In this document: piece by piece, positions 8,849-17,116 of the stretch
How the letters are laid out: each line of letters starts with the position of its first letter
How positions within the stretch are numbered: the stretch's first letter is position 1
Assembly (NCBI GenBank): GCA_003149345.1
Contig: QFWI01000016.1
Span: forward strand, 310,001 to 374,000
Direction of reading: 5' to 3'
Source of the DNA: Vampirovibrio chlorellavorus
GTDB lineage: Bacteria > Cyanobacteriota > Vampirovibrionia > Vampirovibrionales > Vampirovibrionaceae
Length of the DNA stretch: 64,000 bases
Made by a program: the position numbers and the translations under genes
The notes under the pieces: model-generated
Database searches by the model: none
What the model was told of the DNA's origin: nothing
The model's input: only the letters and a program-made list of their open reading frames with translations

Positions 8849-9627
8849 CCCTAGCCCGCCAACAAGCCAGCCAGCAATTAATCAAGGACACAGCCCTCCT
8901 CAAGCAGAAAAAGCACCGGGACGCGGAAGGCTTGCTGCTGGTCGAGGGACGCCATCCCATTGAAGAGGCCCACAAGGCCGGACTCACCTTACGGCACTGG
9001 TTTGCTCTGACGGACGCTCCGGCGGAGAGTTTGCCCAAAGGCACGCTACCTGTGCCTGCTTTTCAGGTGAACGCCCAACAGATGGGGAAAATGGCCACCA
9101 CAGCCTCAGTTCCGCCCTGCCTGGCCGTGTTTGAAAACCCTCAAAAGACGCATACCCCACAGGTGTTGGCTGACTTTATGGTGATCCTGGACGGGGTGCA
9201 GGATCCGGGCAATGTGGGCACCCTGATTCGCTCCGCTCTGGCGTTTGGGGCCGATGCGCTGGTGCTGACCAATGACAGCGCCGATCCCTACAGTCCCAAG
9301 GTCATTCGGGCCTCCGCCGGGCTGGTGTTCGCCCTGCCCATTCAGACAGTTTCTATTCAGGCTCTTTTAGAGCAATTGGGAACGCAAGCCCACACCATTT
9401 GGGCCACCACCGGCCATGGCGATGCTGTACCTTACCGACAGGCCGACTTCCGGGGCCCTTGCGCTTTGGTGTTGGGCAATGAGGGGCGAGGGGTCAGTGA
9501 GGTTTTTCTGGAGCATCCCAAAGCCCATCGCCTGACCATTCCCATGCACCCTGCCGTGGAGTCCTTGAACGTGGGCATTTGCGGATCCATTCTACTGGCT
9601 GAGGCCGCCGCCCAACGAGGACATTAG
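8845..9627 (+). CDS. TrmH/SpoU-family RNA 2'-O-methyltransferase
   Basis: A 260-aa SPOUT enzyme predicted to methylate a ribose 2'-OH in rRNA or tRNA using SAM. The three SpoU motifs are present: motif 1 DPGNVGTLIRSA (about residues 117-128), motif 2 LVLGNEGRGVS and motif 3 the trefoil-knot NVGICGSILLAEA near the C-terminus. The N-terminal ~100 residues (LLVEGRHPIEEA) match the substrate-binding L30e-like domain of the RlmB/TsnR group. The ATG overlaps the DUF4127 stop by four bases, and tatC follows after two bases, making a tight three-gene operon. The exact RNA position modified cannot be inferred. Confidence 0.88.
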   Translation: MTLARQQASQQLIKDTALLKQKKHRDAEGLLLVEGRHPIEEAHKAGLTLRHWFALTDAPAESLPKGTLPVPAFQVNAQQMGKMATTASVPPCLAVFENPQKTHTPQVLADFMVILDGVQDPGNVGTLIRSALAFGADALVLTNDSADPYSPKVIRASAGLVFALPIQTVSIQALLEQLGTQAHTIWATTGHGDAVPYRQADFRGPCALVLGNEGRGVSEVFLEHPKAHRLTIPMHPAVESLNVGICGSILLAEAAAQRGH

Positions 9628-9629
9628 AT

Positions 9630-10445
9630 ATGGACGATCCGGCCAATGTTCCCCAATACTTTGAACGCTCCGGCACGGATCCGGGGTTAACCGTTTCCGC
9701 TTCCTTACCGGAAGTCGTTAGTTCGGAGTCCCCTACCGACTGGGCCGCTTTGAGTATGCCCATGGTGGATCACATCGCTGAATTGCGGAATCGGCTTTTG
9801 ATTTCGGCGGGCACACTGGCCTTGGCGCTGGGTGTGGGCTTTGCTTACGCCCTGCCCCTCATTCAGCTGTTTCAGAGCATGGCTCCCGCCAACATCCGTT
9901 TTGTGCAGCTGGCCCCCGGCGAAGTGTTGATCGCCAGCCTGCGAGTCTCTTTTTATGTGGCTTTTGCCCTAGCCCTGCCCGTGATTTTGTACCATGTCCT
10001 GCGGTTCGTGCTGCCGGGCCTGACGGATCGGGAAAAAGGCATGGTCAGTGGCTCCATTATCGGGGGCACCCTGCTGTTTTTGGCGGGCATTGTGTTTGCC
10101 TACTTTTTTGTGGTGCCTGCTGCCCTGGGGTTTCTGGTGGATTATGGCCAAAGCGTGGCCCAAACCCAACTCAGCATTGAAAGCTATATCGGCTTTTGCT
10201 CTGGCTTGCTATTTATGACCGGCTTGATGTTTGAACTGCCCATGGTGCTGTTTTTGCTCTCCTTCACCGGGCTGGTTACCTCGGACAAGCTGATTCGGGA
10301 GTGGCGCTGGGCCATTGTGCTTATTTTCATCGTCTCTGCCATTGTTACCCCCACCCAAGATCCGTTCTCCATGAGTTTGGTGGGGTTGGCCATGGTGGCC
10401 CTATACGCCCTGAGTATTCTCCCTATTAAATGGGCTGGGCGTTAA
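9630..10445 (+). CDS. tatC: Sec-independent protein translocase TatC
   Basis: A 271-aa integral membrane protein that recognises twin-arginine signal peptides and forms the receptor of the Tat export pathway. The conserved signal-peptide-binding segment HIAELRNRL lies before TM1 (about residues 47-55), and six hydrophobic segments follow. Family motifs LPVILYHVLRFVLPGLTDREK (split across TM2 and the first cytoplasmic loop) and FELPMVLFLLS are visible. A 45-residue acidic N-terminal extension is unusual. No tatA/tatB is present in the window. A weak stem-loop with a T-run follows 80 bases downstream. Confidence 0.95.
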   Translation: MDDPANVPQYFERSGTDPGLTVSASLPEVVSSESPTDWAALSMPMVDHIAELRNRLLISAGTLALALGVGFAYALPLIQLFQSMAPANIRFVQLAPGEVLIASLRVSFYVAFALALPVILYHVLRFVLPGLTDREKGMVSGSIIGGTLLFLAGIVFAYFFVVPAALGFLVDYGQSVAQTQLSIESYIGFCSGLLFMTGLMFELPMVLFLLSFTGLVTSDKLIREWRWAIVLIFIVSAIVTPTQDPFSMSLVGLAMVALYALSILPIKWAGR

Positions 10446-10523
10446 AAATACGGCCTTTGTTTTATGAGCCACCAACCAATGGAGTAATACCGAGGGGGCA
10501 AACATTAGCTGGCCAGTCAATTG

Positions 10524-10537
10524 AGGCGCTCCCGCCT
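10524..10537 (+). terminator. Weak intrinsic terminator after tatC
   Basis: AGGCG-ctcc-CGCCT forms a five-base-pair stem and is followed directly by TTT. The stem is short, so termination may be partial. Confidence 0.35.
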
Positions 10538-10582
10538 TTTCAATACCGTGGCAGTAGCCCAAGTTGAAAGGAGGAGCCACGC

Positions 10583-11134
10583 ATGCATCGACCCTTTGAT
10601 CCGCAGAAAATTGAGCACGTCTCCGGGATTTTCAGTTCCACCAGTCAGCTAAAGGAAGCTCTGGACGGCTTGGAGCGTCTTGGGCTGGGGAAAGATGTCA
10701 GCCTGTTAATGAGCGAAGAAACTCGCTCTTACTATGGGGAGGAGCCCAGGCATCCGGTTCATGGGGTGGAAGGCTTCACGCACAGTAGTAAACTCCCGGA
10801 AGGAGCAGCCACGGGTGGCTTAACCGGTGGACTGCTGGGGGCCATTCTGGGCGGGCTGACCACGGTGGGAACCATCCTGATTCCGGGGGCAGGCCTGCTA
10901 GTAGCCGGGCCATTGATTGGCCTTTTGAGCGGTGGCGCCCTGGGGGCCGCAGCGGGTGGTTTGCTGGGGGCGCTGGTGGGGGCGGGTATCCCGGAAACGG
11001 AGGCCAAATTTTATGAGGACTCTCTCAAGCAACAGGGAAATGCCCTGCTCATTGCCCATGTGCCAAAAAATATGGTTTCTGACGTGAAGGATATATATCG
11101 CCATTGCGGTGTGCGGTCCCTGAAAATAGGATAA
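10583..11134 (+). CDS. Glycine-zipper protein with stress-protein-like N-terminus
   Basis: A 183-aa protein. The first 60 residues (VSGIFSSTSQLKEALDGLERLGL...DVSLLMSEE) resemble the small alpha/beta domain seen in bacterial general-stress proteins (DUF1269/17M type). The middle (about residues 72-140) is almost wholly Gly/Ala/Leu with GxxxG spacing, predicted to insert in a membrane as a glycine zipper. The C-terminal third (KQQGNALLIAHVP) returns to an alpha/beta pattern. A strong SD (AAGGAGGA) precedes the ATG. A membrane-associated stress role is inferred from family resemblance only. Confidence 0.6.
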   Translation: MHRPFDPQKIEHVSGIFSSTSQLKEALDGLERLGLGKDVSLLMSEETRSYYGEEPRHPVHGVEGFTHSSKLPEGAATGGLTGGLLGAILGGLTTVGTILIPGAGLLVAGPLIGLLSGGALGAAAGGLLGALVGAGIPETEAKFYEDSLKQQGNALLIAHVPKNMVSDVKDIYRHCGVRSLKIG

Positions 11135-11214
11135 TCGCTCGGTTTGCCGAGAGAGGCTCCGGGCAAGGGCTTTCTGTAATCCTCGGCCCATTTATTACCT
11201 ACCAACGCAAACAC

Positions 11215-11242
11215 CAGGGCAGTCCGGCATGGGGCTGCCCTG
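11215..11242 (+). terminator. Inverted repeat, possible terminator
   Basis: CAGGGCAG (11215-11222) and CTGCCCTG (11235-11242) form a perfect eight-base stem with a 12-base loop, 80 bases after the glycine-zipper gene. A T-run (tgtttt) occurs only about nine bases later, so an intrinsic terminator is possible but not certain. Confidence 0.35.
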
Positions 11243-11407
11243 TGTGGCATTGTTTTCAGAGGAAAGGGTGTGAGCGACTCCCCTGGCGCTTTTTCGGAAA
11301 AGCCGATCAATTTTCATTTTGCGACCGGTTTTATTTTTATATCATTTTTATACCAGCTTGGCCTGACTGCGTCTCTTCGCTGTCATCGTCATCTTCGAGG
11401 GCTTTTT

Positions 11408-12556
11408 ATGCGACGATTTCCTCAATTCTCTGTCTCGGTGATGCTAAGTGTCCTGACCGTCTGGTCGGTGGGCGCACTGCCCTCCCTGTCCCAGCAGAGT
11501 GATGATACTTTTTTCTTTCCGCAGGAAAGTTTTGTGCAAGTTAATCCCACCCTGCCCAATTCCAAATTGAACTTTGATGACGACTCTCAGGAGTCCTGCT
11601 GCGCCAAGGATTACTCGGCATCGGGCCAGCCCTTGGCCTCGCCTCCTCAAAGCCTGGCCCCGGTGGAAAATGACGCTAGTTCGACCAGGGGTACCGCTGC
11701 CCTTGCCCGTTCCGAATTTGAGCGGGCCAATCCCCGCTATCAGGAAAATCTGACTCCCGCCTATCTGGTTTCTTGCGAGCGTTTTGCCCAGCTGCCGGAG
11801 TTGGCTGCCAACATGCCGAATACTGGAGCATTCGGGGACAGAAGCGGCAAGAGTACCTTACCGATTGTCTCCCACAGTACCAACGTGTCCCATCGACCCG
11901 GTGTGGAGTATTTTTCCGACCCTCGGTTTACCAATACCAGCGATTTCCATATAGAAACCACTGGCGGCAACAGCCAGTTGCGTTTGCAGGATGTGCGCAG
12001 TTATTCCGTCTGCATGGCTCGGGGCAACAACGTGGCCATGGTGGCCAACACCGAGGATGCCTCGTTCATCACCTACAACGGTAGCGATCACCTTTACCTG
12101 TCCGGTAATAACATCAACATGTTCACTCGCACGGGCGCTGGAGAAGACCTGATTGAGCTGTATCAGGCCAGCCCCTCTGAGACGGGAAGCACCTTTACGG
12201 CCTTTAACATCTACAAAACCGCCATCAGCGGTGGCTCCGACACGGACACGTTGGTGATCAAGGGGACGCCGCCGGGTACCAAGTGGTGCCATATCGGCGG
12301 GTACCGCATGTACGGGGAATACTTCTACGTGGTGGAATTTGCCTTGCCCCCCTCGGTAACCGAAGGCCCGCGCCGTCAGCGGGTGAACATTGGCCAATCG
12401 GTGGAGTACGTGACCATCAAGGGTAAGAAGTACCAGTTGAATGACTTTCTGGTGCATGGCGACCCGGTGGATACCGTGGCCCGAAGCATCCCCATTGGAG
12501 ATCCCCTGCCTCGGGTGGCCATTCGTTCATCGGTCAGTAATTTCAGGAATCGTTGA
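11408..12556 (+). CDS. Secreted beta-rich protein with degenerate RTX-like stretches
   Basis: A 382-aa protein with a clear Sec signal peptide: basic MRRF start, hydrophobic core MLSVLTVWSVGAL and a likely cleavage near SLSQQ. Residues 180-300 are Gly/Asn/Asp/Thr-rich beta sequence with RTX-like pieces (GAGEDLIELY, GGSDTDTLVIKG, NGSDHLYLSG) that resemble degenerate calcium-binding nonapeptides but do not form a regular array. Two Cys (ESCC) lie just after the signal, and three more follow (SCERF, VCMAR, KWCHI). The ATG at 11408 was chosen over an upstream in-frame GTG because it starts the signal peptide. No specific family is recognised; export or surface location is the confident part. Confidence 0.55.
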   Translation: MRRFPQFSVSVMLSVLTVWSVGALPSLSQQSDDTFFFPQESFVQVNPTLPNSKLNFDDDSQESCCAKDYSASGQPLASPPQSLAPVENDASSTRGTAALARSEFERANPRYQENLTPAYLVSCERFAQLPELAANMPNTGAFGDRSGKSTLPIVSHSTNVSHRPGVEYFSDPRFTNTSDFHIETTGGNSQLRLQDVRSYSVCMARGNNVAMVANTEDASFITYNGSDHLYLSGNNINMFTRTGAGEDLIELYQASPSETGSTFTAFNIYKTAISGGSDTDTLVIKGTPPGTKWCHIGGYRMYGEYFYVVEFALPPSVTEGPRRQRVNIGQSVEYVTIKGKKYQLNDFLVHGDPVDTVARSIPIGDPLPRVAIRSSVSNFRNR

Positions 12557-12980
12557 TTTTCGCCACTGACTCCAGGAACGCTGACCCCTGCGGATATCGT
12601 CCCCGGCCCTTCTGGCCAGTGGGCACCCAGGAAACTGCGCGACACCTGCCACAAACGGCTGGTGCGGAGAGACTGGCCTTGTTTCTATCAATCGCCCCGG
12701 ACATTTTTGGAGCCACCTTCTGGAGACAGGTTCCTGAAGACATCTTTGTTTTCGTTGACGTAGGGCTTACTTCCTTTCAAAATTGGATTGGCTTGTTTGA
12801 GTAAGACATGTTCGATGCTCAGTCTTCACGGATATCGTAGAAGCCAAACGGCCTGTCTGTTTCCCTGTCTATTTATTTTGCAACTCCATATCTGCCTATC
12901 TCCATCACCGTTTTCCTCATTCTCTTTCCTTCATCATCGTTTTCATCTTCATCACCACCCAACCACAGGATTCATTTCAA
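12557..12980. other. Gene-free stretch with a G-depleted pyrimidine-rich leader
   Basis: No supported gene in 424 bases. The last ~80 bases before the ATG at 12981 are strikingly poor in G and rich in C/T (only three G between about 12890 and 12968), suggesting an unstructured 5' leader. No hairpin or riboswitch was recognised. Confidence 0.4.
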
Positions 12981-13604
12981 ATGATGCGTACTGCTAGCCT
13001 ACCCGTGCCCATTATGGCCACCCGCTTCAACCAGAGCGGGCCGGAAAGTTTCCACGAGTCCCTGCCCAAGGCCGATTCCCAGGAAAGAGAGCGCCTGTGG
13101 GGAAGTCTGTCCCTGCAAAAAATCATTAGTGAAGCCCCGGTCGATGCGGTCACGCCGGAAGATGCCTGGACTCCCAGCGCTAAAAAGGCCGGGATTCCGA
13201 AAGACAAGCCCACAGAACTTTCTCTTGCAGCCAGGAAGGAAGCCATAAACCGGGATTTACGGGTTCTAGGCAACCCTTTTGTGCGGGCCAAAACAAGGGA
13301 ACTCATAATGGAAAACCCGGATACGCCTTTTAATGCGCTGTCTCAAGTGACCTTGGGCGGGGTGTCCGAGGCTGGACTATCGCATGTGGCCCATCAGGAT
13401 ATCGCCAAATGGGCCCTCCGCCGTAAAAGACCAGCCATCCAGGATGCCGGTTTGCGTGCTCGTCACTGGATGGATCGCCCCAAGCAATCGGGGCCTTCTC
13501 GTTTTCAGCAGGAATTTTTAAAGCGGCAAGCCCAAGAGCAGGAACATGCCCAACAAATGGACGCCCTGCGACAAGCTTTTAGCCAACTGAAACTTAGTGA
13601 CTAA
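12981..13604 (+). CDS. Hypothetical 207-aa protein
   Basis: A hydrophilic, probably cytoplasmic protein without membrane segments or signal peptide; the C-terminal third is helical and charged (RFQQEFLKRQAQEQEHAQQM), suggesting a coiled coil. The central part (KAREL-like IMENPDTPFNALSQVTLGG) shows no recognised motif. Starts at tandem ATGs after a weak CAGGA. Its stop overlaps the 3' end of the convergent purK by 11 bases. Not recognised as any family. Confidence 0.55.
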   Translation: MMRTASLPVPIMATRFNQSGPESFHESLPKADSQERERLWGSLSLQKIISEAPVDAVTPEDAWTPSAKKAGIPKDKPTELSLAARKEAINRDLRVLGNPFVRAKTRELIMENPDTPFNALSQVTLGGVSEAGLSHVAHQDIAKWALRRKRPAIQDAGLRARHWMDRPKQSGPSRFQQEFLKRQAQEQEHAQQMDALRQAFSQLKLSD

Positions 13605-14748
13605 GACACTCACGGGCCTGTTGAGCCAGCTGAAAGGCGGCTTCTACGGAGCTGCCGAGAGTGGTCAGATGGCCCATTTTGCGACCAGGCCGGGCTTCTC
13701 CCTTGCCGTACAGGTGCAAGTAGACCGACGAAAGGCTGAGAGCGGCTTGCCAGTCGGGCTCTCCCTTGGCCCATAAATCCCCCAGCAAATTGGCCATGGC
13801 AGCTGGTTGACGCAGGCTGGGATCCCCCAGTGGTAAGCCACAGACCACCCGCAACTGCTGCTCAAACTGATCGCACACGGCGGCCTCAATGGTGTAGTGC
13901 CCGGAGTTATGAGGCCGGGGGGCCAGCTCGTTGACCAGTAAGTCCCCTTGGCGGGTGATGAAAAACTCCACGCACAGCAGGCCCCGCATGTTCAGCGCCT
14001 CCATAATGCGCTGGGTCATCTGGATGGCGTGTGCTTCCATTGTTTCAGCGAGTTGGGCCGGGGCCAGGGTATAATCCAGAATATGATTCCGGTGCCGGTT
14101 TTCCACCGGGCGATAGGCCTGAAAGGTTCCGTCCTCCGCCCGGGCGGCAATGACTGAAATCTCCCGTTCCAAGTCCACAAAGCGCTCCATCAAGCAGGCT
14201 TGCCCGGCGAAGGCTGCATAAGCGGTCAAGGCCTGCGCTTCGGTGTCCAGACGCATCTGCCCTTTGCCATCATAGCCAAAGCCAGCGGTCTTCAGCACGG
14301 CAGGCAACCCCAACTGGACTATGCCCGCTTGCAGTTCCTGACTATTATTGACCGGAACAAAGGGCACCACCGGGATGCCCAGACCGGATAAAAACTGTTT
14401 TTCCCGCAAACGGTGCTGGGTCATTTCCAGCACATGCGGCTGGGGATAGACGGGCACCTCCGGCTGCAAGGCTATCAGGGCCTGTACGGGAATATTTTCA
14501 AACTCGATGGTTACCACATCCACGTCTTGGGCAAAGCGTCTCAGAGCGTCTAAATCGGTATAATCGGCGGTGATTTCGAGATCAGCCACTTGCCCGGCTG
14601 GCGTGTCCCTCTGCGGCGAGAAGACATGCACCCGGTAGCCCAATCGTTTGGCGGTAAGCGTCAGCATGCGGCCCAACTGACCGCTGCCCAAAATGCCCAA
14701 GGTACTGCCGGGTAGATGCACTCCAGAACTCAGACCAGTGGAGATCAT
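13594..14748 (-). CDS. purK: N5-carboxyaminoimidazole ribonucleotide synthase PurK
   Basis: A 384-aa ATP-grasp enzyme of de novo purine synthesis that turns AIR, bicarbonate and ATP into N5-CAIR, the substrate of the adjacent PurE. The N-terminal [12 protein letters not shown] is the PurK signature, [11 protein letters not shown] and [14 protein letters not shown] follow in the pre-ATP and ATP-grasp domains, and [16 protein letters not shown] carries the metal/substrate residues. The ATG at 14748 overlaps the purE stop by four bases (ATGA), so much longer in-frame readings upstream, which run inside purE, were rejected. A seven-residue alternative near the N-terminus cannot be excluded. Confidence 0.95.
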   Translation of the reverse strand: MISTGLSSGVHLPGSTLGILGSGQLGRMLTLTAKRLGYRVHVFSPQRDTPAGQVADLEITADYTDLDALRRFAQDVDVVTIEFENIPVQALIALQPEVPVYPQPHVLEMTQHRLREKQFLSGLGIPVVPFVPVNNSQELQAGIVQLGLPAVLKTAGFGYDGKGQMRLDTEAQALTAYAAFAGQACLMERFVDLEREISVIAARAEDGTFQAYRPVENRHRNHILDYTLAPAQLAETMEAHAIQMTQRIMEALNMRGLLCVEFFITRQGDLLVNELAPRPHNSGHYTIEAAVCDQFEQQLRVVCGLPLGDPSLRQPAAMANLLGDLWAKGEPDWQAALSLSSVYLHLYGKGEARPGRKMGHLTTLGSSVEAAFQLAQQARECLSH

Positions 14749-15293
14749 ACCGGCAAATGTCGCCCCTGTAGAACGGTTTCGGTTTGTTCCTGCCGGTAGC
14801 GGGCCAGTTCTTCCCGCAGGGCCGGATGGGTATTGGCCAATATGGCCACGGCCATCAGGGCGGCGTTGATGGCCCCGGCCTTGCCAATGGCCATGGTGCC
14901 CACCGGAACGCCAGCTGGCATTTGCACAATGGAAAGCAGGGAGTCCATACCATTCAGGGCCTGGCTTTGCACCGGTACGCCCAATACCGGTACCAGGGTC
15001 TGGGCGGCGGTCATACCCGGTAAATGGGCGGCCCCACCCGCCCCGGCGATAATGACCTGAATCTTCCGCTCCTCCGCCTGAGCCGCGAATTCGGCCAGCC
15101 ATTGGGGGGTCCGGTGGGCGGACACCACCAGGCACTCGTGCGGCACGTCAAAGCGATTCAGCATTTCGTGGGCGTGGCGCATGGTTTCCCAATCGGACTG
15201 GCTACCCATGATAATGGACACCAGCGTTTTGCCCTGGCTCTTGTCCTGGGATTGGTCGGCGGCTTTTTCAGGGGAGGAAGCGAAAGTATTCAT
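14745..15293 (-). CDS. purE: N5-CAIR mutase PurE
   Basis: A 182-aa protein of the class I PurE type, which moves the carboxyl of N5-CAIR to C4 to give CAIR. Diagnostic motifs are [12 protein letters not shown] (about residues 22-33), SAHRTPQWL with the catalytic His, and [14 protein letters not shown]. The first ~18 residues are a non-conserved Ser/Gln/Lys-rich leader. The ATG at 15293 was used; an ORF reading 34 codons further upstream lacks family support. It sits 29 bases after osmC and overlaps purK by four bases; coupled translation with purK is likely. Confidence 0.95.
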   Translation of the reverse strand: MNTFASSPEKAADQSQDKSQGKTLVSIIMGSQSDWETMRHAHEMLNRFDVPHECLVVSAHRTPQWLAEFAAQAEERKIQVIIAGAGGAAHLPGMTAAQTLVPVLGVPVQSQALNGMDSLLSIVQMPAGVPVGTMAIGKAGAINAALMAVAILANTHPALREELARYRQEQTETVLQGRHLPV

Positions 15294-15322
15294 GGTCAAA
15301 ATCAGGTTTCCTTGGATTGGGC

Positions 15323-15760
15323 CTAGTGGGCGGCTTGCAGCAATTTGGCGCTCAGCTTGATTTGCGGGCCAGCCAGGGCCTTGGAAATGGGGCACCCTTT
15401 TTTGGCGGCTTCGGCTTGCTCGTGGAACTGGGTTTCATCAATGCCGGGAATCTCGGCTTCGGTTTCCAGTTCGATGGTGGTGATTTCAAAGCCTTCGCCC
15501 ACTTTCTCCAGGTGTACTTTGGCCACAGTGTGAACACGGGTGGGGTTGAAGCCAGCCTTGCTCAGCCCAGCGGACAGCGCCATGGAGAAGCAACCGGCGT
15601 GAGCGGCGGCAATCAACTCTTCCGGGTTGGTGCCGGTGCCATCTTCAAAACGGGAGGGGAAGGAGTAGCTGCCTTTGAAAGCGCCGCTGCCCAGTTCAAC
15701 CGTTCCTTTGCCTTCACGCAGGTTACCTTGCCATTCGGCCTGTGCGGATCTCATTACCAT
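15323..15760 (-). CDS. osmC: OsmC/Ohr-family peroxiredoxin
   Basis: A 145-aa thiol-dependent peroxidase that reduces organic hydroperoxides. The two redox-active cysteines lie in [12 protein letters not shown] (about residue 56) and [11 protein letters not shown] (about residue 122), and the conserved [16 protein letters not shown] stretch and [18 protein letters not shown] start fit OsmC rather than Ohr. The start is ATG at 15760 after GAGGAGA; a second ATG two codons later is possible. It is the first gene before purE on the same strand and may be co-transcribed with it. Confidence 0.9.
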   Translation of the reverse strand: MVMRSAQAEWQGNLREGKGTVELGSGAFKGSYSFPSRFEDGTGTNPEELIAAAHAGCFSMALSAGLSKAGFNPTRVHTVAKVHLEKVGEGFEITTIELETEAEIPGIDETQFHEQAEAAKKGCPISKALAGPQIKLSAKLLQAAH

Positions 15761-15905
15761 ACTGTGTCTCTCCTCTCGGGATGCTAACGGCCTGATTTTA
15801 GTACGAATGCGCCCATATAGATAGGGCAGGCCATTGGGCCTTTTATTGCCAGGAGGCCTTTGCCGCCTCGCTTTGACTTTGTGTTGGTGTATGGCGTAAA
15901 TCTCA

Positions 15906-15935
15906 TTGAGATTCGTTTGGCCTTTCTGTTATACT
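15906..15935 (+). promoter_or_regulatory. Sigma70-type promoter giving a leaderless transcript
   Basis: TTGAGA (15906-15911) and TATACT (15930-15935) are separated by 18 bases. The ATG of the ACT protein is at 15943, seven bases after the -10, so transcription should begin at or one base before the start codon. No SD precedes that ATG, which agrees with leaderless initiation. Confidence 0.6.
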
Positions 15936-15942
15936 CTAGCGC

Positions 15943-16485
15943 ATGACAAAAGCAGTGATTAGTGGTATTGGCCCGGATCAACCGGGCATTGTAGCGGCAA
16001 TCGCCGACATCCTCTACAAACGGGGATGTAATATCGTGGACTCCACCATGACCCGGCTGGCCAACGAGTTCGCCGTGATTCTGATTATCAATGCACCCAA
16101 CTCGGTGCGTTTTCCAGAGTTGAAGGCCGAATTCGCCACCCTGGAAGAGAGCCACAACATGACCGTGGTGATCAAACCCATTCCCGACAATATCGGCATG
16201 GACTTCCACAAGCCGGAAAATCCTTACATGATTTCCGTGGCCGGGCAGGATCAGGCGGGCATTACCTACAAAATTTCCCGCAAGCTGGCCGAAATGGACA
16301 TTAACATCACCGATTTGAATGCCCAGTGCATTCAGGGAGATGATGGGCCGGTGTACATCATGATGGTAGAGATTGATATTCCCAGTTCCATGGCCATAGG
16401 CTCCCTGCAAAAGGAAATTCAGGAAATCGCCAAGGAAATCGGTCTGGAGATTCAGTTACGCCCCCTGGAAGCCGTGGCCCTGTAA
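15943..16485 (+). CDS. Double ACT-domain regulator (GcvR-like)
   Basis: A 180-aa protein made of two tandem ACT domains: residues 3-75 starting AVISGIGPDQPGIVAAIADIL, and residues 90-170 containing ISVAGQDQAGITYKISRKLA. This arrangement matches GcvR-type proteins and related amino-acid-sensing regulators; each 'G-x-D-x-x-G-I' turn is the usual ligand loop. Binding of glycine or another amino acid is likely but the ligand is not readable. It is preceded by a leaderless promoter and followed by def after 13 bases, heading a three-gene plus-strand operon. Confidence 0.75.
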   Translation: MTKAVISGIGPDQPGIVAAIADILYKRGCNIVDSTMTRLANEFAVILIINAPNSVRFPELKAEFATLEESHNMTVVIKPIPDNIGMDFHKPENPYMISVAGQDQAGITYKISRKLAEMDINITDLNAQCIQGDDGPVYIMMVEIDIPSSMAIGSLQKEIQEIAKEIGLEIQLRPLEAVAL

Positions 16486-16498
16486 GCAACGGATTCTT

Positions 16499-17116
16499 AT
16501 GAGCGTTCTGAAAGTCTTGAAATTCCCTCACCCCATCCTGCGGGAGAAATGTGAGCCGGTCATCAGTTGGGATAACAGCCTGCAAAAGCTGATTGATGAC
16601 ATGACCGAGACCATGTATGCCGCTTATGGCTCGGTGGGTTTGGCTGCTTCCCAGGTGGGGGAGACCACCCGTTTGATTGTGCTGGACACCAGTAGCAAAA
16701 CCACCCGGGAAGACTACAAGGTGCTAATTAATCCCACCATTGTGGAAGCCTCCCGGAACAAAACCATGCGGGAAGGCTGCCTGAGCTTCCCGGAGTATTT
16801 GGCCAACATTAAGCGGGCCACCAAGGTGACCTTTACCGCCTTTGATCGGGATGGGGAGCTGAAGACCTACACCGTGCAGGGATTGGAGGCCATTGCTATT
16901 CAGCACGAGATTGATCACCTGGATGGGGTGTTGATGATTGATCGTATTAGCTCCCTGAAAACGGACTGGATTCGTCGGCAACCCAAAGGGGAAACCGCCC
17001 TGGCGTTCACCCAGAATACCCCCACCGGCAACGCCTACGTGGAGCCTTCGGAAAGCGAGCCAACGCCCATTCAATCCGAGCTTGCCGCACCCATTAGCGA
17101 CCCCAACCAACGGTAA
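16499..17116 (+). CDS. def: Peptide deformylase
   Basis: A 205-aa metalloenzyme that removes the N-formyl group from nascent proteins. All three family motifs are intact: GSVGLAASQVG (about residues 43-53), EGCLSFPE with the metal-binding Cys, and QHEIDHLDG with the two metal-binding His and catalytic Glu. Residues beyond about 168 form a Pro/Thr/Glu-rich tail not needed for activity. No fmt gene is next to it. The gene ends exactly where the acyl-CoA synthetase begins. Confidence 0.95.
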   Translation: MSVLKVLKFPHPILREKCEPVISWDNSLQKLIDDMTETMYAAYGSVGLAASQVGETTRLIVLDTSSKTTREDYKVLINPTIVEASRNKTMREGCLSFPEYLANIKRATKVTFTAFDRDGELKTYTVQGLEAIAIQHEIDHLDGVLMIDRISSLKTDWIRRQPKGETALAFTQNTPTGNAYVEPSESEPTPIQSELAAPISDPNQR

